A DNA stretch of 64,000 bases. Origin: Paracentrotus lividus (Eukaryota > Echinodermata > Echinoidea > Camarodonta > Echinidae). Position 1 is the stretch's first letter, and each line of letters starts with the position of its first letter. The stretch spans positions 21,777,683 to 21,841,682 of the forward strand of contig CALNVZ010003430.1 in the NCBI GenBank assembly GCA_940671915.1. The letters are read 5' to 3'. This document shows positions 23,613-60,164 of the stretch, one piece after another. The translations under genes and the position numbers were made by a program. The notes below the pieces were generated by a model. The model was not told the DNA's origin, did not search any database, and saw only the letters and a list, made by a program, of their open reading frames with translations.

Positions 23613-26600
23613 TCTATATAATAAAAGCCGAAGCCGAAGGACAAGAAAACGGAGAGCTGCCACTGCCCGAAAACGGGTAGTACCACTTCTCGCGGGTTGT
23701 GCGGGGTGATTGCGCAGCGAGACCCTAACAGCTTCCATCGTAGTCTGCCACTGCACGCCATAACGCGGTTGAAATCTAACGCTTTTCCCCCTCTATAATT
23801 TCTTTGCCAGGTCAGCAGCCGAGGTTTCGATTCGAATATGTTTGTCCGCGTTTGTTTTTTCTATTGTTGCAACGCACTTTGCCTCAACAAATCACTTAAC
23901 AAAAAAAAGAGCGTGCAACGTTGACATTCAGAAGTCATAAAATAGGACCGTGTGGATGCAATCTCGCCATTTTCGATGAAAAACGGACAGACGAAATGTT
24001 GAGAAAAGAAATCGGAGAGAGCGGCACTGCCCAAAAATGTGTAGTACCGTTCTACAGTGTTGTGCCCGGTAGTCCACAGCGAACGCTACACATTTTCGAT
24101 TGTTGATCTCTACGCATTGCTGACGCGCGCGTCAAATCTTACTTTTCCCTCTATATTCTTTGGGGATCGAGCATCTGCAACGAATGTTTGTCACCATCGT
24201 TCTCCTTTTTTAGTTTTAACCACTTTGCTCAACAAATCACTTAGGATTCAAGCAGTGCATCGTGGCATTCAGAAGTCAATGATAGGACTGTTTGGATGTA
24301 ATACTTGCCATTTTCGGTGATGAGATAGGACCGACGGAATTTCTGTCGATCTGATCGCTATAATCTATAGGTGTCTTTAAGAGAGCAAAAGCAAAGTAAA
24401 TCACAGCAACAAAAAAAAAAAAAAAAAGAAAAAAAAAAAAAGAGAGACAGAGAGAAGAAGGGGCGTCATAAAAAAAGAAAAATAAAAAGATTAAAATATA
24501 CATGTTATTATAAAGTGAGAGAGAAGAGAATATATAGTAAAATAGTAAGGGAGCATGGACAGCCGGAAATTGAAGAGGAAATCAACCACTAAATTTTAAT
24601 TTATTTTAAATATATTATAGGCCTAATAACCTCTCAGTCTAACTTGATTCGGCGTCTTATTTGTTAATATTTTCTTGGTTTTGTTTTTGATATTTCCGTT
24701 CAGGGAGAAGGCCTGCACGCTTTCAAGAATAATGTTTGATAAAATATTTTAACCTGAGATAAACAGCCTGAAAGGAATGTCTTTCAGATTGAACGATATA
24801 AGGTGTAGATAAAATATTATGGGCCAAATCCGGAAAGGAAAAGAAAAAAACGATAATAAAACTTGTATAGAAAGAGGATGGAATGAGAAAGGATTAAAAA
24901 AAAAGATAGTGGTCATATTATTATTATATTGAATAATTCGTTGATCAGCAGAGCTCGAAAATGTTTTGTTTTGTTTTGTTGTTTTGTTTTGTTTTGTTGT
25001 TTGTTTGTTTGTTTGTTTTTGTTTTGTTTTTTGTTTTTTTTTTGGGGGGGGGGGTGGTATGATTGATATTAATTCCGAATGCAAACTTAGCAAAATCTGG
25101 AAGGAAAGAAGATGTCAATTCATATAATATTAAAATATGTATAAGAACGAACTTGAAAATAAATCTCTCGGAGGGGAAAGATAGAGAAAAAAAAAGAAGA
25201 GAGAAAGAGAGAGAGAGAAAAGGGGAAAAAGAATAATAAACAATCCATGGTTGACGGTTTTCAGAGGTATGAAACATTTTTACATGTAATATAATAACAC
25301 GGTATTCCTCTTTATTTAATAAACATTATTTTAAACAACAACAGCAATTAAAATATGGGATGAAGTCGGTTGAAGGCTTTTTTTTTTAATGTCGGCAATG
25401 AAATTTTAAAAACAAAGAAAAGGGCTCAAAAAAATATACACCCCAACCAGAGTGAGAGAGAAAGGGGCGTCATATAAAAAATAATAATAATAAAAATCCA
25501 TGTTATGTAGGGTAGGAGTGAGAGGATGCGCAAGAGATATATAAATCAAAACAGTAAGAATAGCCGGAAATTAAAAGAGAGAACACAATTATTAAAAATT
25601 AATGATATTTAAAAGAAATATAATTTAAAGAGAAAAACCAAAATATTAAAATTATATATTTCAAAATAGATATAATCTTTTAATATAATTTGAACGAAAT
25701 CAATAATTTCTAATAATATATATCTTATGAGGAAAATAAAAAAAAAATAATGGAAAATTGTTCTACTTCTACCAATGGCCCCAAAAGAACACGAACCTTC
25801 TCAGAATTGTTTACCTTGACATTCACTTCGGGCTCCAAGTACTCCACGACCCATTCAGGTGTCATGAAATAATACAGTTGGAATTAAAATGAAGAAGAAA
25901 AAATGAAAAAAAAAAAAAAAAAAAAAAAACCCAAAAAACTGTTATGAGGAGGTGGAGAGGAGGAAGGAGAGAGGAGGGGAGAGAGAGAGGAAAGAGAGAG
26001 ATAAAAGTAAAAATATTAAGGAGTAATAGGACAGCCGGGAAATGGAGAAAGACTAAAACCAAACCAACTAAATTATGATATTTCAATTGAATACGGGAAA
26101 AGCAAATAAACTAAGGGGAAAATTTATTGTTCTGCCAATGGACCAGAACAAGCGCAGCAAAACGGTAATTTGAAGCAATTTAAAGAGCTTACATGTCACT
26201 TACACGATTTAATTCATGCAGATATCATGCACATTGTAATATATACCTCTAAGTCTAACTGGATTCGTTTTTTTTTTTTTTTTTTTTTTTTTTTGTTTTG
26301 TTGGGGGAAATGTGTTTGATATTTGGGTTGATGGGCACACTTGAAGGATAATGTTTTGATAAAGCATTCATATCTAATTATCAGTTTCTGAAAAGGAATG
26401 TCCAATTAAATTGAATAAGATAACAAACTATATAGGGGCCAATAATGATCGGAAAGGAAAAGAAAACAAATAGAACTATAAGTAACATGCGCGTATTTTG
26501 ATTTGGGGGGGGGGGCTTAAGGGGGGACCAATTTACCTTAGCAGGGTGCTAAACTGACCTGAGGGACACCAAATTGATCTGAAAAGCAAATATAAATAAT

Positions 26601-26672
26601 AAATAAAAATAGGGGAAAAAGAATTAAACACCCAATGTCTGATATGTGACCTTTTCTTGGAGGCTGAATGCC

Positions 26673-26712
<40 letters not shown>

Positions 26713-27028
26713 AAATTAGAGAAATTAAGGGAAAGATAGAGGGAGAAAGGAAAGGTAATAACATCTATGGTGGACTGTTGACATGGTATCGAAATATGTT
26801 TATTATTATGATAAATAAAATTCCTTATTTATTTATATACAATGTATTTTTCAACAACAACAAAATGAGCGTGGGTGGGGCGAAAATCGTGTTTTTTGTT
26901 TGTATGTTTGTTAATTTTGTTTGTTTGTTTTGTTTTTTTTACGTCAGAATCAAATTTATATAATGTAACAAACCATGTAAAATAGAATTATGTGCCTCCC
27001 CCTTGTGCTGCTACGGGCACTGCTCTAG
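23613..27028 (+). mobile_element. Probable non-autonomous Helitron
   Basis: The 5' end is TC followed by TATATAATAAAAGCC, with A immediately before it. The 3' end has a small hairpin (GTGC...GCAC, about 27004-27020) followed by CTAG, with T after it. A|TC...CTAG|T with a terminal hairpin is the Helitron signature, and there are no terminal inverted repeats. No Rep/helicase ORF is visible. The interior holds two diverged tandem copies near 23650-24330 (GCCACTGCCCGAAAA / GGCACTGCCCAAAAA, GTAGTACC, AACAAATCACTTA) and longer diverged repeats at about 24400-26480 (GGGGCGTCATA, CAGCCGGAAATT, CGGAAAGGAAAAGAAAA). Confidence 0.65.
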
Positions 27029-27720
27029 TTTGATAAATGCTTGTAACAGGTTGAAAATTTTGAAAAACCGGTGTGTCAAAATCTAAAAATGCTCAAAATC
27101 ACCCCATATTTATACAAAGTATGTTTCAGGCCATTTCAAGAATTTTGAAAATTTCCGCGCGTAAGCGCCCGCGCGCGCGTTTTGCGCGCACTTTGTAAAT
27201 CGCATAAAATTCCGGGGTTTTTTCTTGATTGGCAATTTAGACACTTCTCTTAGGAGTTTCTATATATTTTAAATCGTTTCCAGCTGACCATACAGACGCA
27301 CGCGCTCATCAAATTTCAATTTCCACGCGTGCGTCAATGGGGCAATTAACGTAACAACATTACAAAACATACGTCTTTATAATCCTCCAAAGCTCGTCCG
27401 AAAGGTCGAAACCCTTTTTATTTTTTCACATGTTCTGAAAGTTTATGACATCGTAAATTTAATCCACTTATAAAATGTGGGGTCTAAGGAATAAAACATC
27501 GGCATATTCTCATGCAAACCCAAAATTTCATTTTTTTTTTCAATCCAAATTTCAATCCAAATTTAGTTATTATCAGCATAAATATTGGTTGATTTTCTCC
27601 CAAATGCTTTTCATGTTAAGGCTGAGACAGTTTCCAAAAAGTCGAATTGTAAAAGGTTATTAAATGTAAAATTCATCACATTACACAATTCATTTTCTTC
27701 TTTTTCAAAAAGTTTATTTT
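27029..27720. repeat. Diverged unit related to the 1.1-kb satellite
   Basis: Landmarks of the satellite recur in the same order but with low similarity: TAAAAATGCTCAAAATCACC, GTTTCAGGCCATTTCAAG, GCGCGC clusters, GGCTGAGACAGTTTCC and TTCATCACATTA. It may be an old member of the family. Confidence 0.5.
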
Positions 27721-28870
27721 TATCTCTCTCCCATAGCCAATTGCTGCATACTGTTTTGCATTACACATACATATCAGTACATACCACCGATAATTGTACG
27801 CATTACAATTATAAAGCTCTAGTTTTTAATGTATTTTTATACCTTGATTCCACTTTAAAACATGTAACTTATTTTGCTTGATGTCTTCCATGTTACTTAT
27901 GATCTCATTCCTTCTCCTTTTTCTTCTTCTTCTTGTTCTTCTTCCTCTTCTTCTCCGATCTCCTTCTTCTTGACTCTGGTATTCTTCTTAGTTCCTGTTT
28001 TCTTCTATTGTACATAATATATTTTCCACATTTAGTTTTGCTTAAATATCGTTGTTGATGTATCCTACTTGATATGTTTTAAATGTATGTTCTTTTACTT
28101 ATGATCATACTTTTGTATAATTTATTGGCCTGCTACCCGGATAGAGTTGTGGAGGATTTATGTTAAAGTATTTGACAGCTTTTGTCTTTACGGTTATATG
28201 AAAGGAAATGTTTAATTACCTCTTAAGAAGTAATATTTCTAAACCTGATTGTAAGTACTTGGAGTTCCTATCTTTGACTTTTTCTACCCTTTCTTCCAGC
28301 TCTCAATCTTTCTTTATGCCCTTTCTCTATTTCTCTCTCTCTCTCTCTTTCTTCCTTTCACTCCATTTTTTTGTTGTTGTATATTGTTGTACCGTTGTAT
28401 GAAAGACATTTACTGATGTCTAAATGTTCTTTCAGTTGAGGAAAAATAATGTTGGTTTTATAGAATGCATTGCTTCCTTTTAGTTGTGAATTTTGAACTT
28501 GATTATTTTATCTCTTTGTCCTACTTCTTCTCTCTTATCTATCCCCACTGTTCTCCCTATCCGTCAAGTATCCAGTATTTCAGTTGATATGCATATAAGA
28601 TGTTTAAAATATACGGTTTCCAGTTTTACTGTTGTACTATTTCTTTTTGTTTTCATGTAAACTGTTATTTGACTGACTCGTATTTTAGTACTTGAATTTA
28701 GCTCATGTTTCATTTTAGGAAATGTAAACGGGATTATGAGAGAATAGTGGTATTGCTTACACGAGGAATTAGTTTTGTTTGACGTTAGTTTGTACTTATA
28801 TAATTTTGTAAGGGGAGTTGTTATTTCATGTGTTGTGGTCAGGGGACTGCCCACTTTTGGTGGGGGGCCG
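27721..28870. other. Non-coding 3' region of the LTR retrotransposon
   Basis: AT- and pyrimidine-rich sequence with CTT/TTC stretches (27900-27970). I see no gene here beyond the purine-rich run next to the 3' LTR. Confidence 0.5.
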
Positions 28871-29227
28871 TGTAACGTAACTGACTACGACCGTAGAGGG
28901 CCGGGTGGCGAGTAAACTGTGTTCGCGAGATAATGGCAGTTTTTGTGTTGAGCTGTCGTAAGGTGAAGACGTGTATTGAAGAGTACTCCGATTAAAAGTC
29001 ATTATAACTCACAGCATATCTTGTAAGTTTTCCTCACCTTGTTGTTAAATAGTTGGAGTGAATGATTGTGAGTAGAGAGAGATGTTGAGTCACGTTGATT
29101 GCATGCACAATATACTTTTGTGAACGAATCCAATCGAGAGAGCAAAAGATTCGAAAGACGTGAACTGGGTTCTGAGAGACCGCCTGAGAGGCAAAACGCT
29201 ACCCCGACAGAGCCCCGTTACGCTACA
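28871..29227 (+). repeat. 3' LTR
   Basis: 357 bp, collinear with the 5' LTR. A purine-rich run (GGTGGGGGGCCG) directly precedes it and is the likely polypurine tract for plus-strand priming. GTAT follows as target-site duplication. Confidence 0.93.
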
Positions 29228-29719
29228 GTATAAAAAAATGAGGACTTACCAAAAAAATAAATGACGAATCTAAATTTTATCGTGACTATTGTTCATTGGA
29301 AGGCACAATGGTAGTGTATTTCATATGCTAAACGTGATCATTCGAGCATCGTGCATAAATTATTAAATTATGGAGTAAAAATTTCTACGTGCGCTGCCCT
29401 CTGCCGCGATAGGCTGCTACGTTTTACATTTGTTTTTAATTTCAAAAGACTGATGTTTATTTTATTTTCCAATGCTCTACCGGTGTAACAAAGTTTAGTT
29501 TACAATCTATACAAAAAATATAAAATAAATAAACAAATTGTGGCTTTATCCTTTGATAAGTCACCAGTCCATTCACTCCCGTTCATTTTGTCAGTGGCGG
29601 AGACATGATGGGGAGATCATAGTGAGCGAGTAGAGGAGACAAATTGGGAGGATATAGCCCAAATTGTTATAGATAAGAAAATGTTTATATTGATAGGAGA
29701 AATGAGAGGAAATAAGCAT

Positions 29720-30545
29720 GGGCCGGTATTCTGAAAATTGTCTTATCATGCTTATCTTTTGTCTTATCTTTTATCTTATCTCAAAAGATAAGAGACCGCT
29801 ATATAATCCTTAAGACGTATTCCGAAAATTATCTTGTCTCTCTAAGGACCACCCTTATATTATCTCTGTCATGCCCCTGTTACACCCAATTTTTTTATAA
29901 TCAACGAATCATTAAAGGTTTTAGATACTTAGGTCAACCAATCGAGGTGCCCCTTCTTTAAAAATATTAAGATGCGCTTCGCGCACCATTAACATTAGGC
30001 GTAGTTTAATCTTGCGCGATTTCCGCGCTTTCGTCTGAAAGCTAAATTTTCTTTATGACGTAAAATTGATTCTATTGTGACGTTTCTTCTCGCTTTTCTC
30101 AACAAAAAACCCATAAAATGAAAATGTGTATCATTTCGAAAGAGGTCATAAATTGCAACAAATAAGCAAAATCTACTCTAATTTCTTCGGGATGTTTCTT
30201 GTGTAGCCCTGTTGACCCTGCATACTCATTATCTTCCCCTTACTAAAAGACTGATTAGGGCAAATTTACAGTTATCATTGAGATACAATAGTCCCCTACC
30301 TGTTGTAAATTTTCTTGTTGTTGCCAAGGTAGTTAAGATAAAAAATAGATAAGATAATTTTCAGAATACCTATTATCTCAAGATTTTATCTTGCGCACAG
30401 ATCAGACTGGCACAGATATATTTGTGCTCTGACATCATGCACGCTCAGCGAACTTACAAGAAAAGATAAGAGAAAAGATAAGATCATGTCTTAACTCTGA
30501 AGATACAAGAATATTTGTCTTAAGATAAGTTTCGGAATACGGCCC
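29720..30545. mobile_element. Inverted-repeat element with GATAAG-rich ends
   Basis: GGGCCGGTATTCTGAAAATTGTCTTATC at the left is matched by the inverted GATAAGTTTCGGAATACGGCCC at the right. Further AAGATAAGA/TCTTATC repeats lie inside both ends. About 825 bp, no ORF. Confidence 0.75.
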
Positions 30546-31054
30546 CTGAAAATTAAAGGATTCTTGGCTAACCGGATTCTTGACTCTTCTAGATCAGCTC
30601 AATCTTTAAGAAAGTTAAGGTGGCTGATTTCCTTCTCACAATTGTCAAAACTTAAATTAACAGACAGCAATCACTTTATGCAATCTTGTTTTAGTATTAA
30701 GTATACATGGAATACATGGAAAGAAAATCACTTTGCCTGTATTCCCAGGCAAGGGCCTATAGTGCAAATGGCATTGAAACACAACAATTTGACTCACTTG
30801 TTTTTTCAATTTTTATTGCGAACCACGTATAATAAATTGCAAAAGGATGTATTTATCACACTTGAACAGAGATAGCGGCATACTTGAAGGGCAGACAGTT
30901 TTATGCTTTAAGAAACACATGAGTCAAGCCAGAGCCAGACGATCAAGTCTTTTACAATACATTACACTTTGCACTTTACAAATTTGCATACTTTATGATC
31001 ATGATCTTCTTGAATGTTTTTTTAATTTCTTTTGGTCTATATTGACTGTTCATC
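30546..31054. other. No gene recognised
   Basis: An open frame of 103 codons (30564-30875) is present, but its product resembles nothing I know and has no neighbouring splice pattern. Left unassigned. Confidence 0.4.
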
Positions 31055-31431
31055 CAGGCCCGTAACTAGGGGGGGGGTTCGGGGGTTCGAATGAAACCCC
31101 CCACTGGCGAGCAGATCAGCTTGACAAAAAAAAAAAAAGTGGCTTAAAAAAAAGAAGAAAAAAAGGGGAATATCACGTGAAGAACAACCTAATGGACCTT
31201 GCCCTACCCTATAGCTAGTATATGGTACTCTTCTATATGGCAGAAGGCAGAAAATTTTTGAACACCTACCCCCACCCCCCGCTTATCACGCGGCCAGCGT
31301 GACGTGGAAAATTTTTGATGTATCTTTTTGCTCACCCGTCGTGATGTGAAAATAGTTTGATATTGTGATGTACCTTTTGTCTACTTTAGCAGATTTTGAA
31401 CCCTCCCGTAAAAATCCTAGTTACGGGCCTG
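31055..31431. mobile_element. MITE with perfect 16-bp terminal inverted repeats
   Basis: CAGGCCCGTAACTAGG at 31055-31070 is repeated as its exact complement at the right end. The interior is G/C- and A-run-rich with no ORF. It sits about 430 bases upstream of the first coding exon of FASN. Confidence 0.88.
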
Positions 31432-31863
31432 TGTTATCAAACTCTGAGGGTGATCATATTCACTCATCATGTAGAAGTCATTGACCATCCAAACATTTAA
31501 CCCATGACAAAACAATAGATGATATACTTTTTTTTTTCTGATTAAACTTAGAATTGAATTTATTTTTAGAAGTAGTGTAGTAGGCATACTAGTACCCAGT
31601 AATGAAAGCATAAAAAATATCATAAAAAATAAGCTCTTGTGAATTTCCAAAATCAGTATTCTGTATGCAAGATTTTTGGCTGATGATACAAGATAAACTT
31701 ACCTTTCCTTGTTTTAGAATGAAATGAAATGCTTCAAAACTTGTTTTCAATAATATGAACTTTAAAAGTAATCTACAATTATATTCTAGATGTGTGATTA
31801 AAATAGAGAAATTTAGAAGAAGTGTATTGATCGCTAAATACATCCACCCTTGTCCTTTTACAG

Positions 31864-55531
<23,668 letters not shown>

Positions 55532-56650
55532 ATTTGATCCAACCATGTCATCGCAACCCAGAAAGATATTTTAGAACACTTATCCTCTAATTGTGAAAAA
55601 TAAGAATAGTCACTCTATACTCTCATGTATTTTGACCAAAATATATGATGAACACTCAGGAGTACAATCTTGAATCTCATTCTCATTCTCATCTCATTCC
55701 AGCTACATGCAATTTTTGATACTTTGTTGAATACGTTGATTTAACTCTCGTTGAAGATCATGTAATTATGTTAGTTTGGCTAGAATGGTTATTATTCACC
55801 CCAAAGTCAAATGAGGCACAAATTGCCCCTCTATGCACAGTTATGTTCACAAACTGTAGTTGATGAACAGACAGTACAATTTTTACATGTAGTTTATTTA
55901 TTGATTTTTTGCAGATTTTATAATGTCACTTTAATTTCCAAGAAAAAAATAGAGAAAAAAGGTCAAATTAAGTATAATGTGAAAATGTTAGCTTGTATAA
56001 TTTCATACAGCCTTGTTGATCTAGTCATGATATGTAACAGTTATTTTGTATGGGAGTTAATAACTTTCCAAATGTGTGTTGGATATTGCATTACAACAGG
56101 GTGATTTTATTCCATAGGATGACTGATGTGCAAATTTTTATCAGGAGACATTATTTTTCATTCCTGTAATTGACAAAACTTGTATTAAAATTAATATTGT
56201 GTGTGAATTCATATTTGTATAGCCAAACAACTCCTTGGCCAATTGATATCTCATTATCTAGTTTCGATCAATCTATTCCATTCCATTTTCTCTGTATATA
56301 GATGCACATTCAAATCTGGATATTAAAGCAGTTTGAACCCTGTTTGCAGATTTTAAGTTTAATGTTATAACTATAGAGACCTAATGAATCAGTTTTTTCT
56401 AAATGTTCATATATTCCCCTAAAAAGTGAGGAAATAATGTTATCATAAAAATAATTTGTATATACTAATATTTTGTATAATTGTATTACACAAAAGTTAT
56501 CCTTTGTAAATTTTGGACATGAATACACATGTAAGGTAATAGTAATTATAGTAGATGAATATTTGTGAACATCATATTTATGAATGCTGAAATGTTAAAT
56601 GTGATATGAAGGAAGCTGTCTAATAAAGCTCTTGATCACAGCAGCTTTTT
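55532..56650 (+). other. FASN: Probable FASN 3' UTR with polyadenylation signal
   Basis: AT-rich sequence without coding content follows the FASN stop. An AATAAA at 56622-56627 lies about 20 bases before a T-rich stretch and is the best candidate poly(A) signal, giving a 3' UTR of about 1.1 kb. A second AATAAA at 58275-58280 could serve a longer form. The end is inferred only. Confidence 0.5.
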
Positions 56651-58370
56651 TTTTTCTTTCTTAAATTTTAGCAAAATCCATAAAATGAAAGTTACAAACT
56701 TACTTCTATCAGTTATTCTTTATTCTATTTAAATACCAACTAATCTATGTAAATACATTATTTGTGAATGTTATAATATTCTCTTTTAGAGACAAAAGAG
56801 TTGCAAAGCAAATGAAATGATATTTTAGGTTATTTATAACTTGTAAGGTCATGAGGAAGTTAAAAAAAATCAAATGAAATAAATTAGTCGTAGATTTGCA
56901 GAGTGAGAGAAATTATTGAATATCTATGTACCATTTTTGAGGTCACAATGAAGTATTGAACTTTGTGAACTTTGTTAATGAAACATTTACAGAGCAGGAT
57001 AATTATTGAATATTGTCATTTGTGAGGTCACGGTGTCACAATTATGTTACAAAAAATTTGTTTATCAAATGTGTACAGAGTAGGAAAAAAAGTTAACATT
57101 TATGTATCTTTTTTGAGGTCACAATGAAGGGAATTTCACCTGAATTTGCTGAAATATCAAACATTTGTAGAAAGAAAGGAAGTAGTGGATTGAATATTCT
57201 GTAAGAGCCTTAGAGCTGAAGTCACAATGAAGTAAGTTGACTAGATTTTTTTTTTCGTCAATCAATGATTTCGAACGACCTCAGTTATATTGAGTAATTT
57301 AGGACACTGCTTCATTTATTATAAAAAAAGGTAGCTTTTATTTTTTGTTTATAATATCTAGCTCAGTTTGGAGTTGGAAGGTGTGACAATTAATGATAAT
57401 TAATTATTATATAAGTATGTGCGTTAGTAGAAGAAAAATAGTTTAATTAAGTTTCGTTATGGTGTGTGATCTACGTCGAAGTATTGTTTAATTTTGTAAT
57501 TGTATTTTGCTGACAAGTATCTTCCTGAAGTTAGATGGAATAGTTAATATTTAATTTGAACAATCAGAATATGATGGCTGCTCAAGTCAAATTTGATAAA
57601 TAATGAAGAACAGATGGTGTTTCTGATGTTTACTTTATTAATTAATGTAAGTAGAAAGGAAATTTAGTATTGCTTTCAACACATCAAACGTTTTAGTTTG
57701 AAGAATATGTTGTTAAAGTGAAAAACTGCATTATATTGTATGTAAGATATCAATGTTATGCAAAACAATGTTTTGAAAAGTTGAAATCCATTTTTAATGT
57801 TCAAATATCAAGTGTAATGAAATATTATTGATATCATGCATTTCTTTTGTTCAGTATTATGTAAATGTATTTTTTGAGACAACAGTTCATTATTTTAAGG
57901 GTAAGTTTTCATGACAACAATATTTCTTTGGAGTCTATATTGAAAAATTTGATTACATAATATTTATTTAAGGAGTTGTATAATTGCTTTTAACGGACAC
58001 ACAGCGTAATTATCAATGCTTATTTTTGTTTTATTGCTTTATATTTTTGTATGATACTATTAACATTATATACCATTGTTTAGCGCTGTGAATGTTTAGT
58101 TGTAGCAGCATTTTAAGGTATCAATTATGATGATTTAGAATTGATAATTTAATTCTGTCAGTACGACGCTATGAAATTCTAAAATCTGAATTGTGATCCT
58201 AATGTATGATTTTTCAGTATGAATTATTATAGATTACTAGATTGCATCAATTGCGGAAGAAAAGCTGGATTTGAAATAAAATCATTAAATAGCAAGCTAT
58301 ATTGGAACTTTGATTTCCTATTTTGATTTCATTATCTCGTACTGAAGAGCAGAGACAAAAAAAAAAGGGG
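56651..58370. other. AT-rich intergenic sequence with a degenerate repeat
   Basis: No gene seen. A loose repeat containing GAGGTCACAATGAAG recurs about four times between 56930 and 57235, together with ACAGAGCAGGATAATTATTGAATA-like phrases. Confidence 0.5.
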
Positions 58371-58639
58371 GGGGGGAATGTGGAAAAGATTGGCATGAAA
58401 GCTACTAATGTTTAAAAGTAAAGGAAAGATGTTTCTAGAGAGATAAAGATTATAATTACACGGACTGGAGAAGAACAAAAGGAAACTAATACCATTAAAT
58501 ATTTGATTTTTGACATTTTTGTGAGAGATAAAGAGAGAGAGATCGAGGGAGAGAGAGAGAGAGAGTGAGAAAGAGAAAATGAGGGAAATTGAAAAGATTG
58601 ACGAGAAAGCTACAAATGACAAAAAAAAAAACATAATTT

Positions 58640-59095
58640 TTTCATCATCATCATCATCATCATCGATGTACGGGATGGAGAGGATCGTAGAGGTCCTGTA
58701 GAAATCCCGGTCTTCAGCTGGCTTTGGTACATTGTGGATTGGTACTATGTTTTGGTGGTACATGCATGGGGGTATCAGTGCAGCATAAAGTGTTTAGTAC
58801 TCCAGAAATTATCAATGAGTTTCTTGAAAACATTAAGTGATGGTGCATCTATAACAGTCTGTGGGAGACTGTTCCATGCACTGACTACCCTTTGACTGAA
58901 GCTATCTTTTCTGAGGTTGAGGCGACTTCTCTGTACTTGGAATTTCTTTGAGTGACCACGGGTTGTCTGGGATGCACTTGGGGTGAAGAATTTTTCTGGT
59001 GGTATCCTGTCTGTTCCATTATTAGTTTATATATCTGGATCATATCTCCCCTCAGTCTTCTGTAGTGCAGTGTGTGTAGGTTCAGTGCTTTTTAT
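58640..59095 (-). mobile_element. 3' end of a non-LTR retrotransposon (LINE)
   Basis: The minus strand encodes the C-terminal end of a LINE reverse-transcriptase ORF: LRGDMIQIYKLI, TRGHSKKFQVQRSRLNLRKD, RVVSAWNSLPQTVIDAPSLN and FKKLIDNFWS, typical of CR1/Jockey-like elements. One frameshift lies near 59020-59030. A stop follows the final block, then a short 3' UTR ending in an (ATC)n run (58644-58664 on the + strand), the usual microsatellite tail. The 5' part is absent, as in truncated LINE copies. Confidence 0.85.
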
Positions 59096-59315
59096 GACAG
59101 ATAAAGAGAGAGAGAGAGAGAGAGAGGAGCAAAAGAAGAGATGGAAATAAAGGGGGACGAGAAAGCTAACAATGTTAAAAGGCACGGCCGGAAGAATGAT
59201 GGAAAATATAAAAAAATTATCAATACCCAGCACTATTAATACGCCACGTCACTGATCTAGTTCTGACAGCATTATATCATATTAAAAAATCTCGTCTTAA
59301 TGCATATAGGTGTAA

Positions 59316-60147
59316 CTGTACATGTGTGGCGTGAACAAAACGCATAGGCTCCTTTTTTTTGGTAAGATTAAAGATAAAACGGTCACTTTCTATAAAGGAA
59401 GAAAAATGTTTCCAAAATATTCATCATACTCAATGACTTAGATTTCTAGACTTTTTTGGAAAAAATAATTGGGGTCTGGTCTGTACCGTAGGCTTAGGCC
59501 TACCATATTATTTTCTGCATCAGAATAAATCAAAATGAAAAAAACCCCAAAACTTATGTTTGTTTTAGTTTTTGTTCTTCAGTTAGAGCTAAAGAGATAT
59601 TTATATAATAGACAAAGAAAAAAAGGAAATGATATTTATCACCTACCTCATAATTGTCCTAAATTTTCCAAATTGTTTTCCAGCGAAACACTGATCCTAT
59701 ACAGTAGGCCTATAACAGTCTACAAAGTATCCCAGTTTCTATGCCATCACTATGACGTAATAATGGATGCGCTCCCGGTCTTGATAATACGCGCGGATAT
59801 GCATCATTAACCATTCCTTTTCCCGTCCAAACCGTCTCTTGTGTAGGGCCTATGCTCCTCCATATATTCCTATCAATTGGCACATTTAATTATGTCGTCA
59901 AATAAGGACACCGTAACAGTCGTAACGGGGGTTGAATGCCTTGTAATATGTCACTTGATCAGTCCAATCGGGTGAAGCGTTTCAATCCAAAACGACTGTC
60001 CATTTTAGATGAAAATTGATTTGTTGATGAGACCAATATAATAAAAATATTATAATTTAGATAATTAATATGTGATTGCAACTTTTAATTTCTTTAGGAA
60101 TGAAACATATTTTCATAAACAAGTCGTGTTTTTTATAAACATCATAT
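59316..60147. repeat. First copy of an 0.8-kb duplicated segment
   Basis: It is nearly identical to 63185-64000. No gene recognised inside. Confidence 0.9.
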
Positions 60148-60164
60148 GAAAGACTTACTATATG

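Larger units (their letters stand above)
12344..29227 (+). mobile_element. Ty3/gypsy-type LTR retrotransposon with nested insertions
   Basis: Two LTRs (12344-12702 and 28871-29227) start with TG and end with CA, and are flanked by the 4-bp repeat GTAT (12340-12343 and 29228-29231). Inside, in order: primer-binding site, minisatellite leader, gag, protease, a gap, reverse transcriptase, RNase H, integrase and an accessory zinc-finger ORF, then 8.4 kb without retroviral genes. The protease-RT-RNaseH-IN order identifies Ty3/gypsy. The large size is due mainly to later insertions (17077-17471, 20472-23500, 23613-27028). Coding regions carry stops and frameshifts, so the copy is not autonomous. 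Confidence 0.92.

Noticed and set aside
24276-28402. Short open frames rich in K, F or S
   Set aside because: They translate homopolymers and microsatellites.
30564-30875. Possible host gene of 103 codons
   Set aside because: No recognisable domain, no start context or splice evidence, located between two MITEs.
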